Assembly: GCA_934630555.1 (NCBI GenBank)
Contig: CAKTXB010000151.1
Location: 1 to 5,017, forward strand
Reading direction: 5' to 3'
Source of the DNA: an uncultured Oscillospiraceae bacterium
Lineage (GTDB): Bacteria; Bacillota; Clostridia; Oscillospirales; Oscillospiraceae
DNA length: 5,017 bases
Positions 1-5,017 of the stretch are shown here, in pieces. The first letter of the stretch is position 1, and each line of letters starts with the position of its first letter. The notes beneath the pieces were generated by a model. That model saw only the letters and a list, made by a program, of their open reading frames with translations, searched no databases and was not told the DNA's origin. A program made the position numbers and the translations under genes.

Positions 1-860
1 TGGCCATTGGCGTGTACATCACCTACCGCATTCTGGATGTGGCGGACCTGACCGTGGACGGCTCTATCGCCACTGGCGGCGCGGTGGCCGTTATGCTCAT
101 CCGCGGCGGCTGCGATCCATGGGTGGCTGTGCTGTGCGCATTTTTGGCCGGTATGCTGGCCGGCTTTGTCACGGGCGTATTCCACACACGCTGCGGCATT
201 CCGGCCATTTTGTCCGGCATTTTGACGCAGCTGGCGCTGTATTCCATCAACCTGCGTATTATGGACAGCAAGGCCAACCAGGCTGTGGGTGTTGACAAAT
301 ACCCGCTGCTTGTTTCCCAACGCTTTGTTCGCGAGGTGAGCTTTAAAAATCCACTGCCGTTGCTGCTTTTGTTTACTGCGGCTGTCATCTTCCTGCTATA
401 CTGGTTTTTCGGCACAGAAAAGGGCAGCGCCATCCGCGCGACTGGCGCAAATCAGAACATGGCGCGCGCGCAGGGCATTAACACGAATGCAAACGTCGTG
501 CTGGGGCTGATGCTTTCCAACGGCCTTGTGGCGCTGTCCGGCGCACTGTTGGCGCAGTTCCAGGGCGCGTCCGATATTAACATGGGCCGCGGCGCCATCG
601 TCATTGGTTTGGCTGCCGTGATCATCGGCGAGGTCATTTTCGGCAAGCTGTTCCGCAACTTTGCGCTCAAACTTTTTGCTGTGTCCATCGGCGCGGTCAT
701 CTATTATCTGGTACTGCAGATCGTACTGCAGCTGGGCCTCAACACGAACGACCTCAAGCTCATCACTGCGCTGATCGTGGCGCTGTTCCTTGCCATTCCG
801 TACTGGAAAGACAAGATGTTCCGCGCAAAGAAGCAGAAGGGAGGTGCGCACAATGCTTGA
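1..860 (+). CDS. ABC transporter permease, LivH-like (COG4120/TrpY type), 5'-truncated
   Basis: This is the membrane subunit of an ABC importer. The reading frame is open from base 3 to the TGA at 858-860, giving 285 visible residues. The GTG at 12 is an internal codon, because the preceding codons (Ala-Ile-Gly) are in frame and belong to the first membrane segment; probably a few dozen N-terminal residues are missing. The opening motif ILDVADLTVDGS is typical of the LivH-like permease family (BPD_transp_2). About seven further hydrophobic segments follow, roughly at visible residues 22-35, 40-58, 65-82, 118-136, 163-184, 197-213, 220-242 and 250-267. The cytoplasmic loop RATGANQNMARAQGI (about 145-159) is where such permeases contact the ATPase. 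A basic tail (KDKMFRAKKQK) follows the last helix. It overlaps the ATPase gene by 8 bases. Family relatives include TrpY of streptococcal TrpXYZ, but the substrate here cannot be read from sequence. Family assignment is confident; substrate is unknown. Confidence 0.9.
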   Translation, partial: AIGVYITYRILDVADLTVDGSIATGGAVAVMLIRGGCDPWVAVLCAFLAGMLAGFVTGVFHTRCGIPAILSGILTQLALYSINLRIMDSKANQAVGVDKYPLLVSQRFVREVSFKNPLPLLLLFTAAVIFLLYWFFGTEKGSAIRATGANQNMARAQGINTNANVVLGLMLSNGLVALSGALLAQFQGASDINMGRGAIVIGLAAVIIGEVIFGKLFRNFALKLFAVSIGAVIYYLVLQIVLQLGLNTNDLKLITALIVALFLAIPYWKDKMFRAKKQKGGAHNA

Positions 861-1647
861 ACTGAAAGATGTCTGCAAGACGTTTAATCCCGGCACAGTC
901 AACGCGAAGGTCGCGCTGAACGGTTTGAATCTGACGCTGCATGACGGCGATTTTGTCACCGTCATCGGCGGCAACGGGGCAGGCAAGTCCACCATGCTGA
1001 ATGCGATCGCGGGTACCTTTGCAGTGGATAGCGGCAGCATTGTTATTGACGGCCAGGATGTGACACATCTGTCTGAGCACAAGCGCGCAGCGCTGCTTGG
1101 CCGCGTATTTCAGGATCCGATGATGGGCACGGCGCCCACCATGCAGATCGAAGAGAATCTGGCGCTTGCGGCGCGGCGCGGCCAGCGGCGCGGGCTTAAG
1201 TGGGGCATCACTAAAGCAGAGCGCGTGGATTATCAGGAGCGCCTGCGGGATCTGAATCTCGGTCTGGAAGACCGTATGACGGCCAAGGTCGGCCTGCTCT
1301 CCGGCGGCCAGCGGCAGGCGCTGACGCTGCTTATGGCAACGCTCCAGCAGCCGAAGCTGCTGCTGCTCGATGAGCACACGGCAGCGCTTGACCCGCGCAC
1401 GGCGGCCAAGGTTTTGGAACTCTCCGACCGCATCGTGCAGGAGCATAGGCTGACGACGCTCATGATCACGCACAACATGAAAGACGCGATCGCCCACGGC
1501 AACCGGCTTATCATGATGGACGCCGGGCAGGTCGTGGTGGATATTTCCGGTGAAGAAAAGAAAAAGCTCACCGTGCCGGACTTGCTGGCTCTGTTCAGCC
1601 GCGCCAGCGGCAGCGACGAGGCGAACGACAAGATGCTGCTTTCATAA
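853..1647 (+). CDS. ABC transporter ATP-binding protein (COG1101/TrpZ type)
   Basis: This 264-residue ATPase should power import through the permease encoded just upstream. All nucleotide-binding motifs are present in order: Walker A GGNGAGKS (39-46), Q-loop FQDP (Q87), signature LSGGQRQ (149-155), Walker B LLLLDE with D173 and catalytic E174, D-loop TAALD (176-180) and H-loop His207. The DEHTAALDP form of Walker B plus D-loop is typical of the COG1101 group, whose members sit with LivH-like permeases and a binding lipoprotein. The ATG at 853 was chosen because GGAGGT at 840-845 lies 7 bases before it and the protein then begins MLELKDV, as expected. An in-frame ATG at 790 would add 21 non-homologous-looking residues inside the permease gene. 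The 8-base overlap with the permease suggests coupled translation and matched subunit amounts. It is the last gene of its operon, with a terminator starting about 18 bases after the stop. The transported substrate is unknown; amino acids are plausible by family analogy. Confidence 0.93.
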   Translation: MLELKDVCKTFNPGTVNAKVALNGLNLTLHDGDFVTVIGGNGAGKSTMLNAIAGTFAVDSGSIVIDGQDVTHLSEHKRAALLGRVFQDPMMGTAPTMQIEENLALAARRGQRRGLKWGITKAERVDYQERLRDLNLGLEDRMTAKVGLLSGGQRQALTLLMATLQQPKLLLLDEHTAALDPRTAAKVLELSDRIVQEHRLTTLMITHNMKDAIAHGNRLIMMDAGQVVVDISGEEKKKLTVPDLLALFSRASGSDEANDKMLLS

Positions 1648-1664
1648 AATTTTTCAAAAATACC

Positions 1665-1701
1665 AAAATGCTCTGACGGTGCAGACTGTCGGGGCATTTT
1701 T
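1665..1701 (+). terminator. Rho-independent terminator of the ABC transporter operon
   Basis: A 16-bp RNA stem pairs 1665-1680 with 1685-1700 around a GCAG loop. Thirteen pairs are Watson-Crick and three are G-U. The right arm ends in a T run (1697-1701). The three G-U pairs would become A-C mismatches in an antisense transcript, so the hairpin is strong only for + strand transcription. It lies directly after the ATPase stop codon and separates that operon from rplS. Confidence 0.87.
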
Positions 1702-1735
1702 GCCAGAATTACGGCAGAAAAAAGTAAAATAACAC

Positions 1736-1764
1736 TTGCTTTTGCGGGCAGAATATGATAAACT
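1736..1764 (+). promoter_or_regulatory. Candidate sigma-A promoter of rplS
   Basis: TTGCTT at 1736-1741 and TAAACT at 1759-1764 are separated by 17 bases and would start transcription near 1771. The match is partial (3/6 and 4/6), although the wider TATGATAAACT string (1754-1764) looks promoter-like and an alternative -10 in it is possible. Its position, after a terminator and before a structured leader, supports a promoter here more strongly than the exact hexamers do. Confidence 0.55.
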
Positions 1765-1770
1765 CATCAA

Positions 1771-1865
1771 GTCTGTTGAAAAGGTGGTCCTCTGTCGCAG
1801 CCGGTACAGATGTACAGCGGCATTTCCTGCGGCATGAACGTCTTAATTTGAAGGAGGACAAAGCT
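1771..1865 (+). promoter_or_regulatory. Structured rplS leader, probable L19 ribosomal protein leader
   Basis: The stretch between the promoter and rplS folds into a nested structure. TGTCGCA (1793-1799) pairs with TGCGGCA (1828-1834). Inside it GCCG (1800-1803) pairs with CGGC (1818-1821), and GTAC (1804-1807) pairs with GTAC (1812-1815) around an AGAT loop, with an AG bulge at 1816-1817. Just outside, GTCCTC (1787-1792) is exactly complementary to GAGGAC (1854-1859), which covers most of the AAGGAGG Shine-Dalgarno (1851-1857). Closing that helix would hide the ribosome binding site. Firmicutes rplS genes are known to carry an L19 leader motif thought to mediate autoregulation by L19. Position, size and general shape agree, but I could not compare it with the family's covariance model. 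The pairings are seen; binding of L19 and repression are inferred. Confidence 0.7.
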
Positions 1866-2207
1866 ATGGATCTGATGAAGGCTCTGACCAGCCAGTACAT
1901 GAAGAAGGAACTTCCCGAAATGAACGTCGGCGACACGGTTCGTGTGCACGTAAAGATCAAGGAAGGCTCCCGCGAGAGAATCCAGGTGTTCGAGGGCACG
2001 ATCATTGCAAAGAAGCATGGCGGCATCGAAGAGAGCATCACCGTGCGCCGTATTTCCTATGGCGTCGGCTGCGAGAAGGTTTTCCCGGTTCATGCACCCA
2101 ACGTCGTGGACGTGGAAACGGTCCGTCACGGCAAGGTCCGCAGAGCAAAGCTCTACTACCTGCGTGACCGTCTTGGCAAGGCCGCCAAGGTCAAGGAAAA
2201 GGTCTGA
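1866..2207 (+). CDS. rplS: 50S ribosomal protein L19
   Basis: This encodes a 113-residue protein, the usual length for bL19, a large-subunit protein lying near the interface with the 30S subunit. Recognisable blocks are the [23 protein letters not shown] stretch (about 22-44, split here by position only), [21 protein letters not shown] (about 58-78) and the basic C-terminus with [18 protein letters not shown] (about 96-112). The ATG at 1866 follows AAGGAGG (1851-1857) by 8 bases and yields the normal N-terminus [17 protein letters not shown]. An in-frame ATG at 1755 would translate the regulatory leader and is rejected. In many Firmicutes rplS ends the rpsP-rimM-trmD operon; here an ABC transporter operon lies directly upstream, and rplS has its own promoter, leader and terminator, so it is probably expressed alone and autoregulated. 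Confidence 0.98.
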   Translation: MDLMKALTSQYMKKELPEMNVGDTVRVHVKIKEGSRERIQVFEGTIIAKKHGGIEESITVRRISYGVGCEKVFPVHAPNVVDVETVRHGKVRRAKLYYLRDRLGKAAKVKEKV

Positions 2208-2224
2208 TCACAATCTGTGCAGGC

Positions 2225-2252
2225 AAAGCGGAGTCGAAGGACTCCGCTTTTT
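2225..2252 (+). terminator. Rho-independent terminator of rplS
   Basis: This is a perfect 11-bp inverted repeat: AAAGCGGAGTC (2225-2235), loop GAAG (2236-2239), GACTCCGCTTT (2240-2250). It runs into a five-T tract (2248-2252). It starts 17 bases after the rplS stop codon. There is no matching T run on the opposite strand, so it acts for + strand transcripts and insulates lepB from rplS. Confidence 0.93.
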
Positions 2253-2287
2253 CTGTGACTTTGAGCGGTAAAATTTCCACAGACCCC

Positions 2288-2316
2288 TTTTTTTATCGCG
2301 GGGGATTGTGTATAAT
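2288..2316 (+). promoter_or_regulatory. Promoter of the lepB-ylqF-rnhB-yraN operon
   Basis: A perfect -10 box TATAAT lies at 2311-2316. Seventeen bases upstream is only a run of T (2288-2293) as a poor -35 box, and there is no TGn extension. Transcription would start near 2323, giving a leader of about 60 nt before lepB. It is the only obvious promoter before five overlapping genes, so it probably drives the whole operon. Confidence 0.7.
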
Positions 2317-2329
2317 ACACGTTAGTTTG

Positions 2330-2352
2330 GGGCAGCAGGCGCGCTTCTGCCC
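2330..2352 (+). other. GC-rich hairpin in the lepB 5' untranslated region
   Basis: GGGCAG (2330-2335) pairs perfectly with CTGCCC (2347-2352). The pairing can continue inside with AGG (2337-2339) and CTT (2344-2346), one of those pairs being G-U, around a CGCG loop with C2336 bulged. No T run follows, so it is not a terminator. It would sit within about 10 nt of the predicted transcript start, where a hairpin could protect the mRNA's 5' end. Any regulatory role is speculative. Confidence 0.4.
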
Positions 2353-2382
2353 GGAAGTTGGTTCGGAAACGGGGGAGTCGTC

Positions 2383-3036
2383 ATGCCGGATGAAATTCAG
2401 AACGAGCAGCCAGTGCAGCAGCCGCAGACGCCAAAGGGATATGAGGCGTTTTCCATGCTGCAGGACCTTGTGTATATGCTCTCGGTCATTACCATTGTTT
2501 TTGTGTTCTTTTTTCGGCTCGTGTCCGTGTCCGGCAGCTCCATGTATCCCACCTTCGTAGACAAGGACTATCTGGTGCTGGAAAGCAACTTTCTGTACCG
2601 CGATATTAAGCAAGGCGATATTGTGGTGATGAACGTGCCGTATTTTGCAGACGATGGGAACATCGTCAAGCGCGTCATTGCAACGGGCGGCCAGACGGTC
2701 GATATTGATTTTAACGCGGGCGTCGTGTATGTAGACGGCGTGGCATTGGATGAGGACTATGCGTTTGAACCGACCTATGAAAGCTATGCCGGCTACGGCG
2801 CGTCGCTGAGCTATCCTGTGACCGTGCCGGAGGGAAAGATCTTTGTGATGGGCGACAACCGCAATCACTCAGCGGACAGCCGCCTTGCACCCGTAGGATG
2901 CGTGGACGAAAGCTGCGTGCTTGGCAAGGTGCTGCTCATCCTTTTCCCGGGAAATGAGACCGACCAGTACGGCAGCGTGACCGGAAAGCGGGAATTTGGC
3001 AGGATCGGAGCGGTGACGGCATGGCAGACGAACTGA
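2383..3036 (+). CDS. lepB: Type I signal peptidase (SPase I, MEROPS S26)
   Basis: This 217-residue membrane protease cleaves signal peptides from exported proteins outside the membrane. A Gln-rich cytoplasmic N-terminus (1-20) is followed by one membrane helix (about 29-48). The catalytic domain has the nucleophile Ser53 in SGSSMYPT (50-57) and the general base Lys96 in VKRVIATGG (95-103). The box GDNRNHSADSR (157-167) completes the conserved regions. Its size and single helix match the Gram-positive SipS type rather than the two-helix E. coli enzyme. The ATG at 2383 follows GGGGGAG (2371-2377) by 5 bases. The gene overlaps ylqF by 16 bases. In many Firmicutes it lies between rplS and ylqF, as here. 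Some genomes carry several signal peptidases, so lepB is used as a family symbol rather than a strict orthologue claim. Confidence 0.95.
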   Translation: MPDEIQNEQPVQQPQTPKGYEAFSMLQDLVYMLSVITIVFVFFFRLVSVSGSSMYPTFVDKDYLVLESNFLYRDIKQGDIVVMNVPYFADDGNIVKRVIATGGQTVDIDFNAGVVYVDGVALDEDYAFEPTYESYAGYGASLSYPVTVPEGKIFVMGDNRNHSADSRLAPVGCVDESCVLGKVLLILFPGNETDQYGSVTGKREFGRIGAVTAWQTN

Positions 3037-3905
3037 ACATCCAGTGGTATCCCGGTCACATGACCAAAACGCGGCGGCAAATGGAGGAGGATCTGCGTCT
3101 TGTGGACGCGGTGTGCGAGATCATGGACGCGCGCATCCCGATCTCCAGCCGCAACCCGGACATTGACGCCATCTGCGGCCAGAAGCCGCGGATGATCGTC
3201 CTCAACCGTATCGATATGGCGGATCCCGCCATGACCCGCCGCTGGGCGGACTATTTTAAGGCACGCGGTATGGCTGTTATTCAGACGGACTGCAAGAGCC
3301 GCAAGGGCATTGGAACATTTGCACCTGCCGTGCGCAGTCTGCTTTCCGAAAAGCTGGCGCGCTACGCGGAAAAGGGGCAAGTGGGCCGCCCGCTCAAGCT
3401 CATGGTCGTGGGCATTCCGAACGTGGGAAAATCCACGTTTATCAATCAGATCGCGGGCCGCAAGGGCGCAAAGGCGGAAAACCGCCCCGGCGTCACGCGC
3501 GGCAAGCAGTGGGTGAATGTGGACGCGGGGCTTTTGCTGTTGGACACGCCGGGCATTCTGTGGCCTAAATTTGACGACCCGCAGGTCGGACTGCATCTGG
3601 CGTTTACCGGTGCGGTGAAGGACGGCGTGCTGGATGTAGAAAGCCTTGCGTGCAGCCTGATGCAGATGCTGGCAGCACGCTATCCTGATGCGCTGCGCGC
3701 GCGCTACAATATTGAGATCCCGGAAGAGCCGGATGGGTACGCACTGTTGCAGGCTGCCGGACGGCGCCGCGGCTTCCTCGTATCCGGCGGCGAGATCAAC
3801 ACCGAGCGTATGGCAAACGTGCTGCTGGAGGAATACCGCAGCTGCAAGCTCGGCAAATTTACACTGGAGGACCCGCAGGAACTGGAGGCTGGCCATGAAG
3901 GATGA
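3021..3905 (+). CDS. ylqF: Ribosome biogenesis GTPase YlqF/RbgA
   Basis: This 294-residue circularly permuted GTPase acts late in 50S subunit assembly. The N-terminal signature [14 protein letters not shown] (7-20) contains His13, matching His9 of Bacillus subtilis RbgA, which is implicated in GTP hydrolysis. The G motifs occur in the permuted order: G4 as NRID (62-65), a G5-like CKSRKG (91-96), G1/P-loop GIPNVGKS (131-138), G2 Thr159 in PGVTRG, and G3 DTPG (175-178). A C-terminal helical domain (about 190-285) includes [20 protein letters not shown] and [19 protein letters not shown], as expected for the rRNA-contacting part of the family. Arg replaces Lys in the usual NKxD. The ATG at 3021 lies inside the end of lepB. 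GGAG (3007-3010) is 10 bases upstream and GGTGA (3012-3016) is 4 bases upstream; which one is used is unclear. It overlaps rnhB by 11 bases. Confidence 0.96.
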   Translation: MADELNIQWYPGHMTKTRRQMEEDLRLVDAVCEIMDARIPISSRNPDIDAICGQKPRMIVLNRIDMADPAMTRRWADYFKARGMAVIQTDCKSRKGIGTFAPAVRSLLSEKLARYAEKGQVGRPLKLMVVGIPNVGKSTFINQIAGRKGAKAENRPGVTRGKQWVNVDAGLLLLDTPGILWPKFDDPQVGLHLAFTGAVKDGVLDVESLACSLMQMLAARYPDALRARYNIEIPEEPDGYALLQAAGRRRGFLVSGGEINTERMANVLLEEYRSCKLGKFTLEDPQELEAGHEG

Positions 3906-4512
3906 AACGCTGGATCTGTGGCTGTATGAGCACGCTGCCGCGCAGGAGGGCTTCCGCTGCATCTGCGGCATTGACGAGGCTGGGCGCGGCCCGCTGGCCG
4001 GGCCTGTGTGCGCGGCCGCTGTCGTATTGCCGCCGGATGCCGAAATCGACGGCCTGAATGACTCTAAGAAGCTGACAGACAAAAAGCGCCGCGCACTGTA
4101 TGATGTGATCGCTGCTCAGGCGCTTGCCTATGGCATTGCGTTTGCAGACGAAAAAGAGATCGATGAGATCAATATTTTGCAGGCCGCTTTTCTGGCCATG
4201 CGCCGCGCATTTGAGCTGCTGGGCGTCCAGCCGGATCTTGCGCTCATCGACGGCAACCGCGCACCGGGGCTTCCCTGCGCAGAACGCACCATTGTGGGCG
4301 GCGATGGCAAGTCCGCGTCCATTGCGGCGGCGTCTATTCTGGCCAAGGTCACGCGGGACCGGCTTATGGAGAATTATGATGCGCAGTACCCGCAGTACGG
4401 CTTTGCCGTACATAAGGGCTATGGCACGAAACGGCACTACGCTGCACTGCACGAATACGGCCCGTGCCCAATTCACCGCACGACATTTCTGAAAAAGTTC
4501 TATGGAGAATAA
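3895..4512 (+). CDS. rnhB: Ribonuclease HII
   Basis: This 205-residue endonuclease cuts RNA in RNA-DNA hybrids and starts removal of single ribonucleotides embedded in DNA. The four acidic metal ligands are visible: Asp27 and Glu28 in [14 protein letters not shown] (25-38), Asp119 in LIDGNR, and Asp137 in [22 protein letters not shown] (134-155). The GRG motif (30-32) and Tyr176 in HKGYGT are the elements that recognise the RNA-DNA junction in this family. It is a compact form without the N-terminal extension of the B. subtilis enzyme (about 255 residues). The ATG at 3895 was chosen because GGAGG (3884-3888) lies 6 bases before it and it gives a normal N-terminus. The frame is open further upstream, but only as a shadow of ylqF. 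It overlaps ylqF and yraN by 11 bases each. Confidence 0.97.
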   Translation: MKDETLDLWLYEHAAAQEGFRCICGIDEAGRGPLAGPVCAAAVVLPPDAEIDGLNDSKKLTDKKRRALYDVIAAQALAYGIAFADEKEIDEINILQAAFLAMRRAFELLGVQPDLALIDGNRAPGLPCAERTIVGGDGKSASIAAASILAKVTRDRLMENYDAQYPQYGFAVHKGYGTKRHYAALHEYGPCPIHRTTFLKKFYGE

Positions 4513-4867
4513 GAGCCTGCGCGGCGCTTGGGGCGAGGCTTTGGCGGCGGAGCATCTGCGCCGGCATGGCTACGCCATAGTGGCGTGCAATTACCGCTGC
4601 CGCTTCGGGGAGATCGACCTGATCGCACAGAACCGCGATTATATCGTGTTTGTGGAGGTCAAGCTGCGCAAATCAGCAGGCTACGGCACGGCGGGCGCGT
4701 TCGTGGACGCGCGCAAGCAGGCGCGGCTGCGCACCACGGCGGAGCTGTGGCTGGCGGCGCACGAATCACCGCTCCAACCGCGCTTTGACGTGATAGAAAT
4801 TTACGCCCCGCAGGGCGAACGGACCGGAAACCCTGATATTCGCCACTTGGAGGACGCTTTTGCATGA
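4502..4867 (+). CDS. yraN: UPF0102 family protein YraN, predicted nuclease fold
   Basis: This 121-residue protein has the usual length and layout of the UPF0102/YraN family, which often lies next to rnhB. Conserved blocks are [17 protein letters not shown] (8-24), [13 protein letters not shown] (30-42) and [11 protein letters not shown] (47-57). Glu12, Asp39, Glu52 and Lys54 form an apparently intact PD-(D/E)XK-type metal site, so a DNA or RNA nuclease or junction-binding role is suspected; the family's physiological role is poorly defined. The ATG at 4502 lies within the end of rnhB, with only a weak purine stretch and no clear Shine-Dalgarno before it. Translation therefore probably depends on ribosomes finishing rnhB. 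It overlaps the next gene by four bases (ATGA). Its pairing with rnhB suggests a nucleic-acid repair function, but this is inference. Confidence 0.93.
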   Translation: MENKSLRGAWGEALAAEHLRRHGYAIVACNYRCRFGEIDLIAQNRDYIVFVEVKLRKSAGYGTAGAFVDARKQARLRTTAELWLAAHESPLQPRFDVIEIYAPQGERTGNPDIRHLEDAFA

Positions 4868-5017
4868 AAACCATCGTTTTTGACGCGCACTGCGATACGC
4901 CGGTCGAGCTGTGGCGAAAGAATGCGCATCTGGCGGAGAACGCCGGACAGGTGAGTTTAAAGCGCGCGCAGCAGCTGGACGGATATATCCAGTTTTTTGC
5001 TTTCTGCACGCCGTGGC
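4864..5017 (+). CDS. Membrane dipeptidase-like metallopeptidase (family M19), 3'-truncated
   Basis: Only the first 51 codons are present before the window ends. The N-terminus [17 protein letters not shown] carries the HxD zinc-binding motif (His9, Asp11) that opens the TIM-barrel of M19 (renal-dipeptidase-like) enzymes. The later segment VSLKRAQQLDGYIQFFAF (30-47) also fits the family, which typically has VDL-R followed by a QFFA-like strand. Such enzymes hydrolyse dipeptides, some containing D-amino acids. No signal peptide is visible, so a cytoplasmic location is likely. The ATG at 4864 overlaps the yraN stop as ATGA. GGAGGA (4849-4854) is about 9 bases upstream. It is either the fifth gene of the lepB operon or leads into further genes. 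Remaining zinc ligands and substrate range cannot be judged from this fragment. Confidence 0.85.
   Translation, partial: MKTIVFDAHCDTPVELWRKNAHLAENAGQVSLKRAQQLDGYIQFFAFCTPW

Noticed and set aside
12..14. GTG as the start of the permease
   Set aside because: The frame continues upstream to the window edge with residues that fit the first membrane segment, so the gene is simply truncated.
790..852. Upstream in-frame ATG for the ATPase
   Set aside because: It would add 21 residues encoded within the permease gene. The ATG at 853 has GGAGGT 7 bases upstream and gives the family-typical start.
396..1497. Long minus-strand open frames opposite the permease and ATPase genes
   Set aside because: They have no recognisable domain or clear ribosome binding site and lie opposite genes with complete ABC motifs.
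1701..1716. Short TGCC/GGCA inverted repeat after the first terminator
   Set aside because: Only four base pairs, and it overlaps the terminator's T run; likely chance.
1755..1865. Upstream in-frame ATG that would extend L19 by 37 residues
   Set aside because: It lies within the predicted promoter, and the extension would be encoded by the structured leader and is unlike L19. The ATG at 1866 has a strong Shine-Dalgarno and gives the normal length.
2005..2560. Two + strand open frames spanning the end of rplS and the lepB promoter region
   Set aside because: They run through the rplS terminator and lepB promoter out of frame with the real genes and encode no recognisable protein.
2865..4082. 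A 405-codon open frame on the minus strand
   Set aside because: It lies antisense to lepB, ylqF and rnhB, all of which have intact catalytic motifs. Its translation is rich in His, Arg, Ala and Gln with no recognisable domain, as expected for a shadow frame in GC-biased coding DNA.

Overview
The window is ordinary core-genome sequence from a Gram-positive bacterium. The best fit is a moderately GC-rich member of the Clostridia, perhaps an Oscillospiraceae/Ruminococcaceae-type gut anaerobe. This rests on the Firmicutes gene order rplS-lepB-ylqF-rnhB-yraN, an RbgA-type (YlqF) GTPase, a short SipS-like signal peptidase, strong GGAGG ribosome binding sites and the style of the ABC transporter. 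The genus is a guess. All eight genes are on the + strand, and the two at the edges are cut by the window.

Region 1 (1-1701) is the end of an ABC transporter operon. It holds a LivH-like permease missing its N-terminus and a complete ATPase that overlaps it by 8 bases. They resemble the permease (COG4120) and ATPase (COG1101) of the TrpXYZ-type uptake family. The binding lipoprotein expected in such systems would lie upstream, outside the window. A hairpin with G-U pairs followed by a T run closes the operon.

Region 2 (1736-2252) is a self-contained transcription unit for ribosomal protein L19. It has a candidate promoter, a structured leader of about 95 nt that can pair with the ribosome binding site, rplS, and a perfect intrinsic terminator. 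The leader has the position and general shape of the Firmicutes L19 autoregulatory leader.

Region 3 (2311-5017) is a tightly packed operon behind a perfect TATAAT box: lepB (signal peptidase I), ylqF/rbgA (50S assembly GTPase), rnhB (RNase HII), yraN (UPF0102 nuclease-fold protein) and the first 51 codons of an M19 membrane-dipeptidase-like metallopeptidase. Successive genes overlap by 16, 11, 11 and 4 bases, so translational coupling is likely. The operon joins protein secretion, ribosome assembly and DNA maintenance functions with a peptidase.

All key catalytic motifs I checked are intact and no gene is frameshifted. I saw no mobile element, CRISPR array, tRNA or rRNA. I found no convincing new biological system. 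The most interesting element is the rplS leader.
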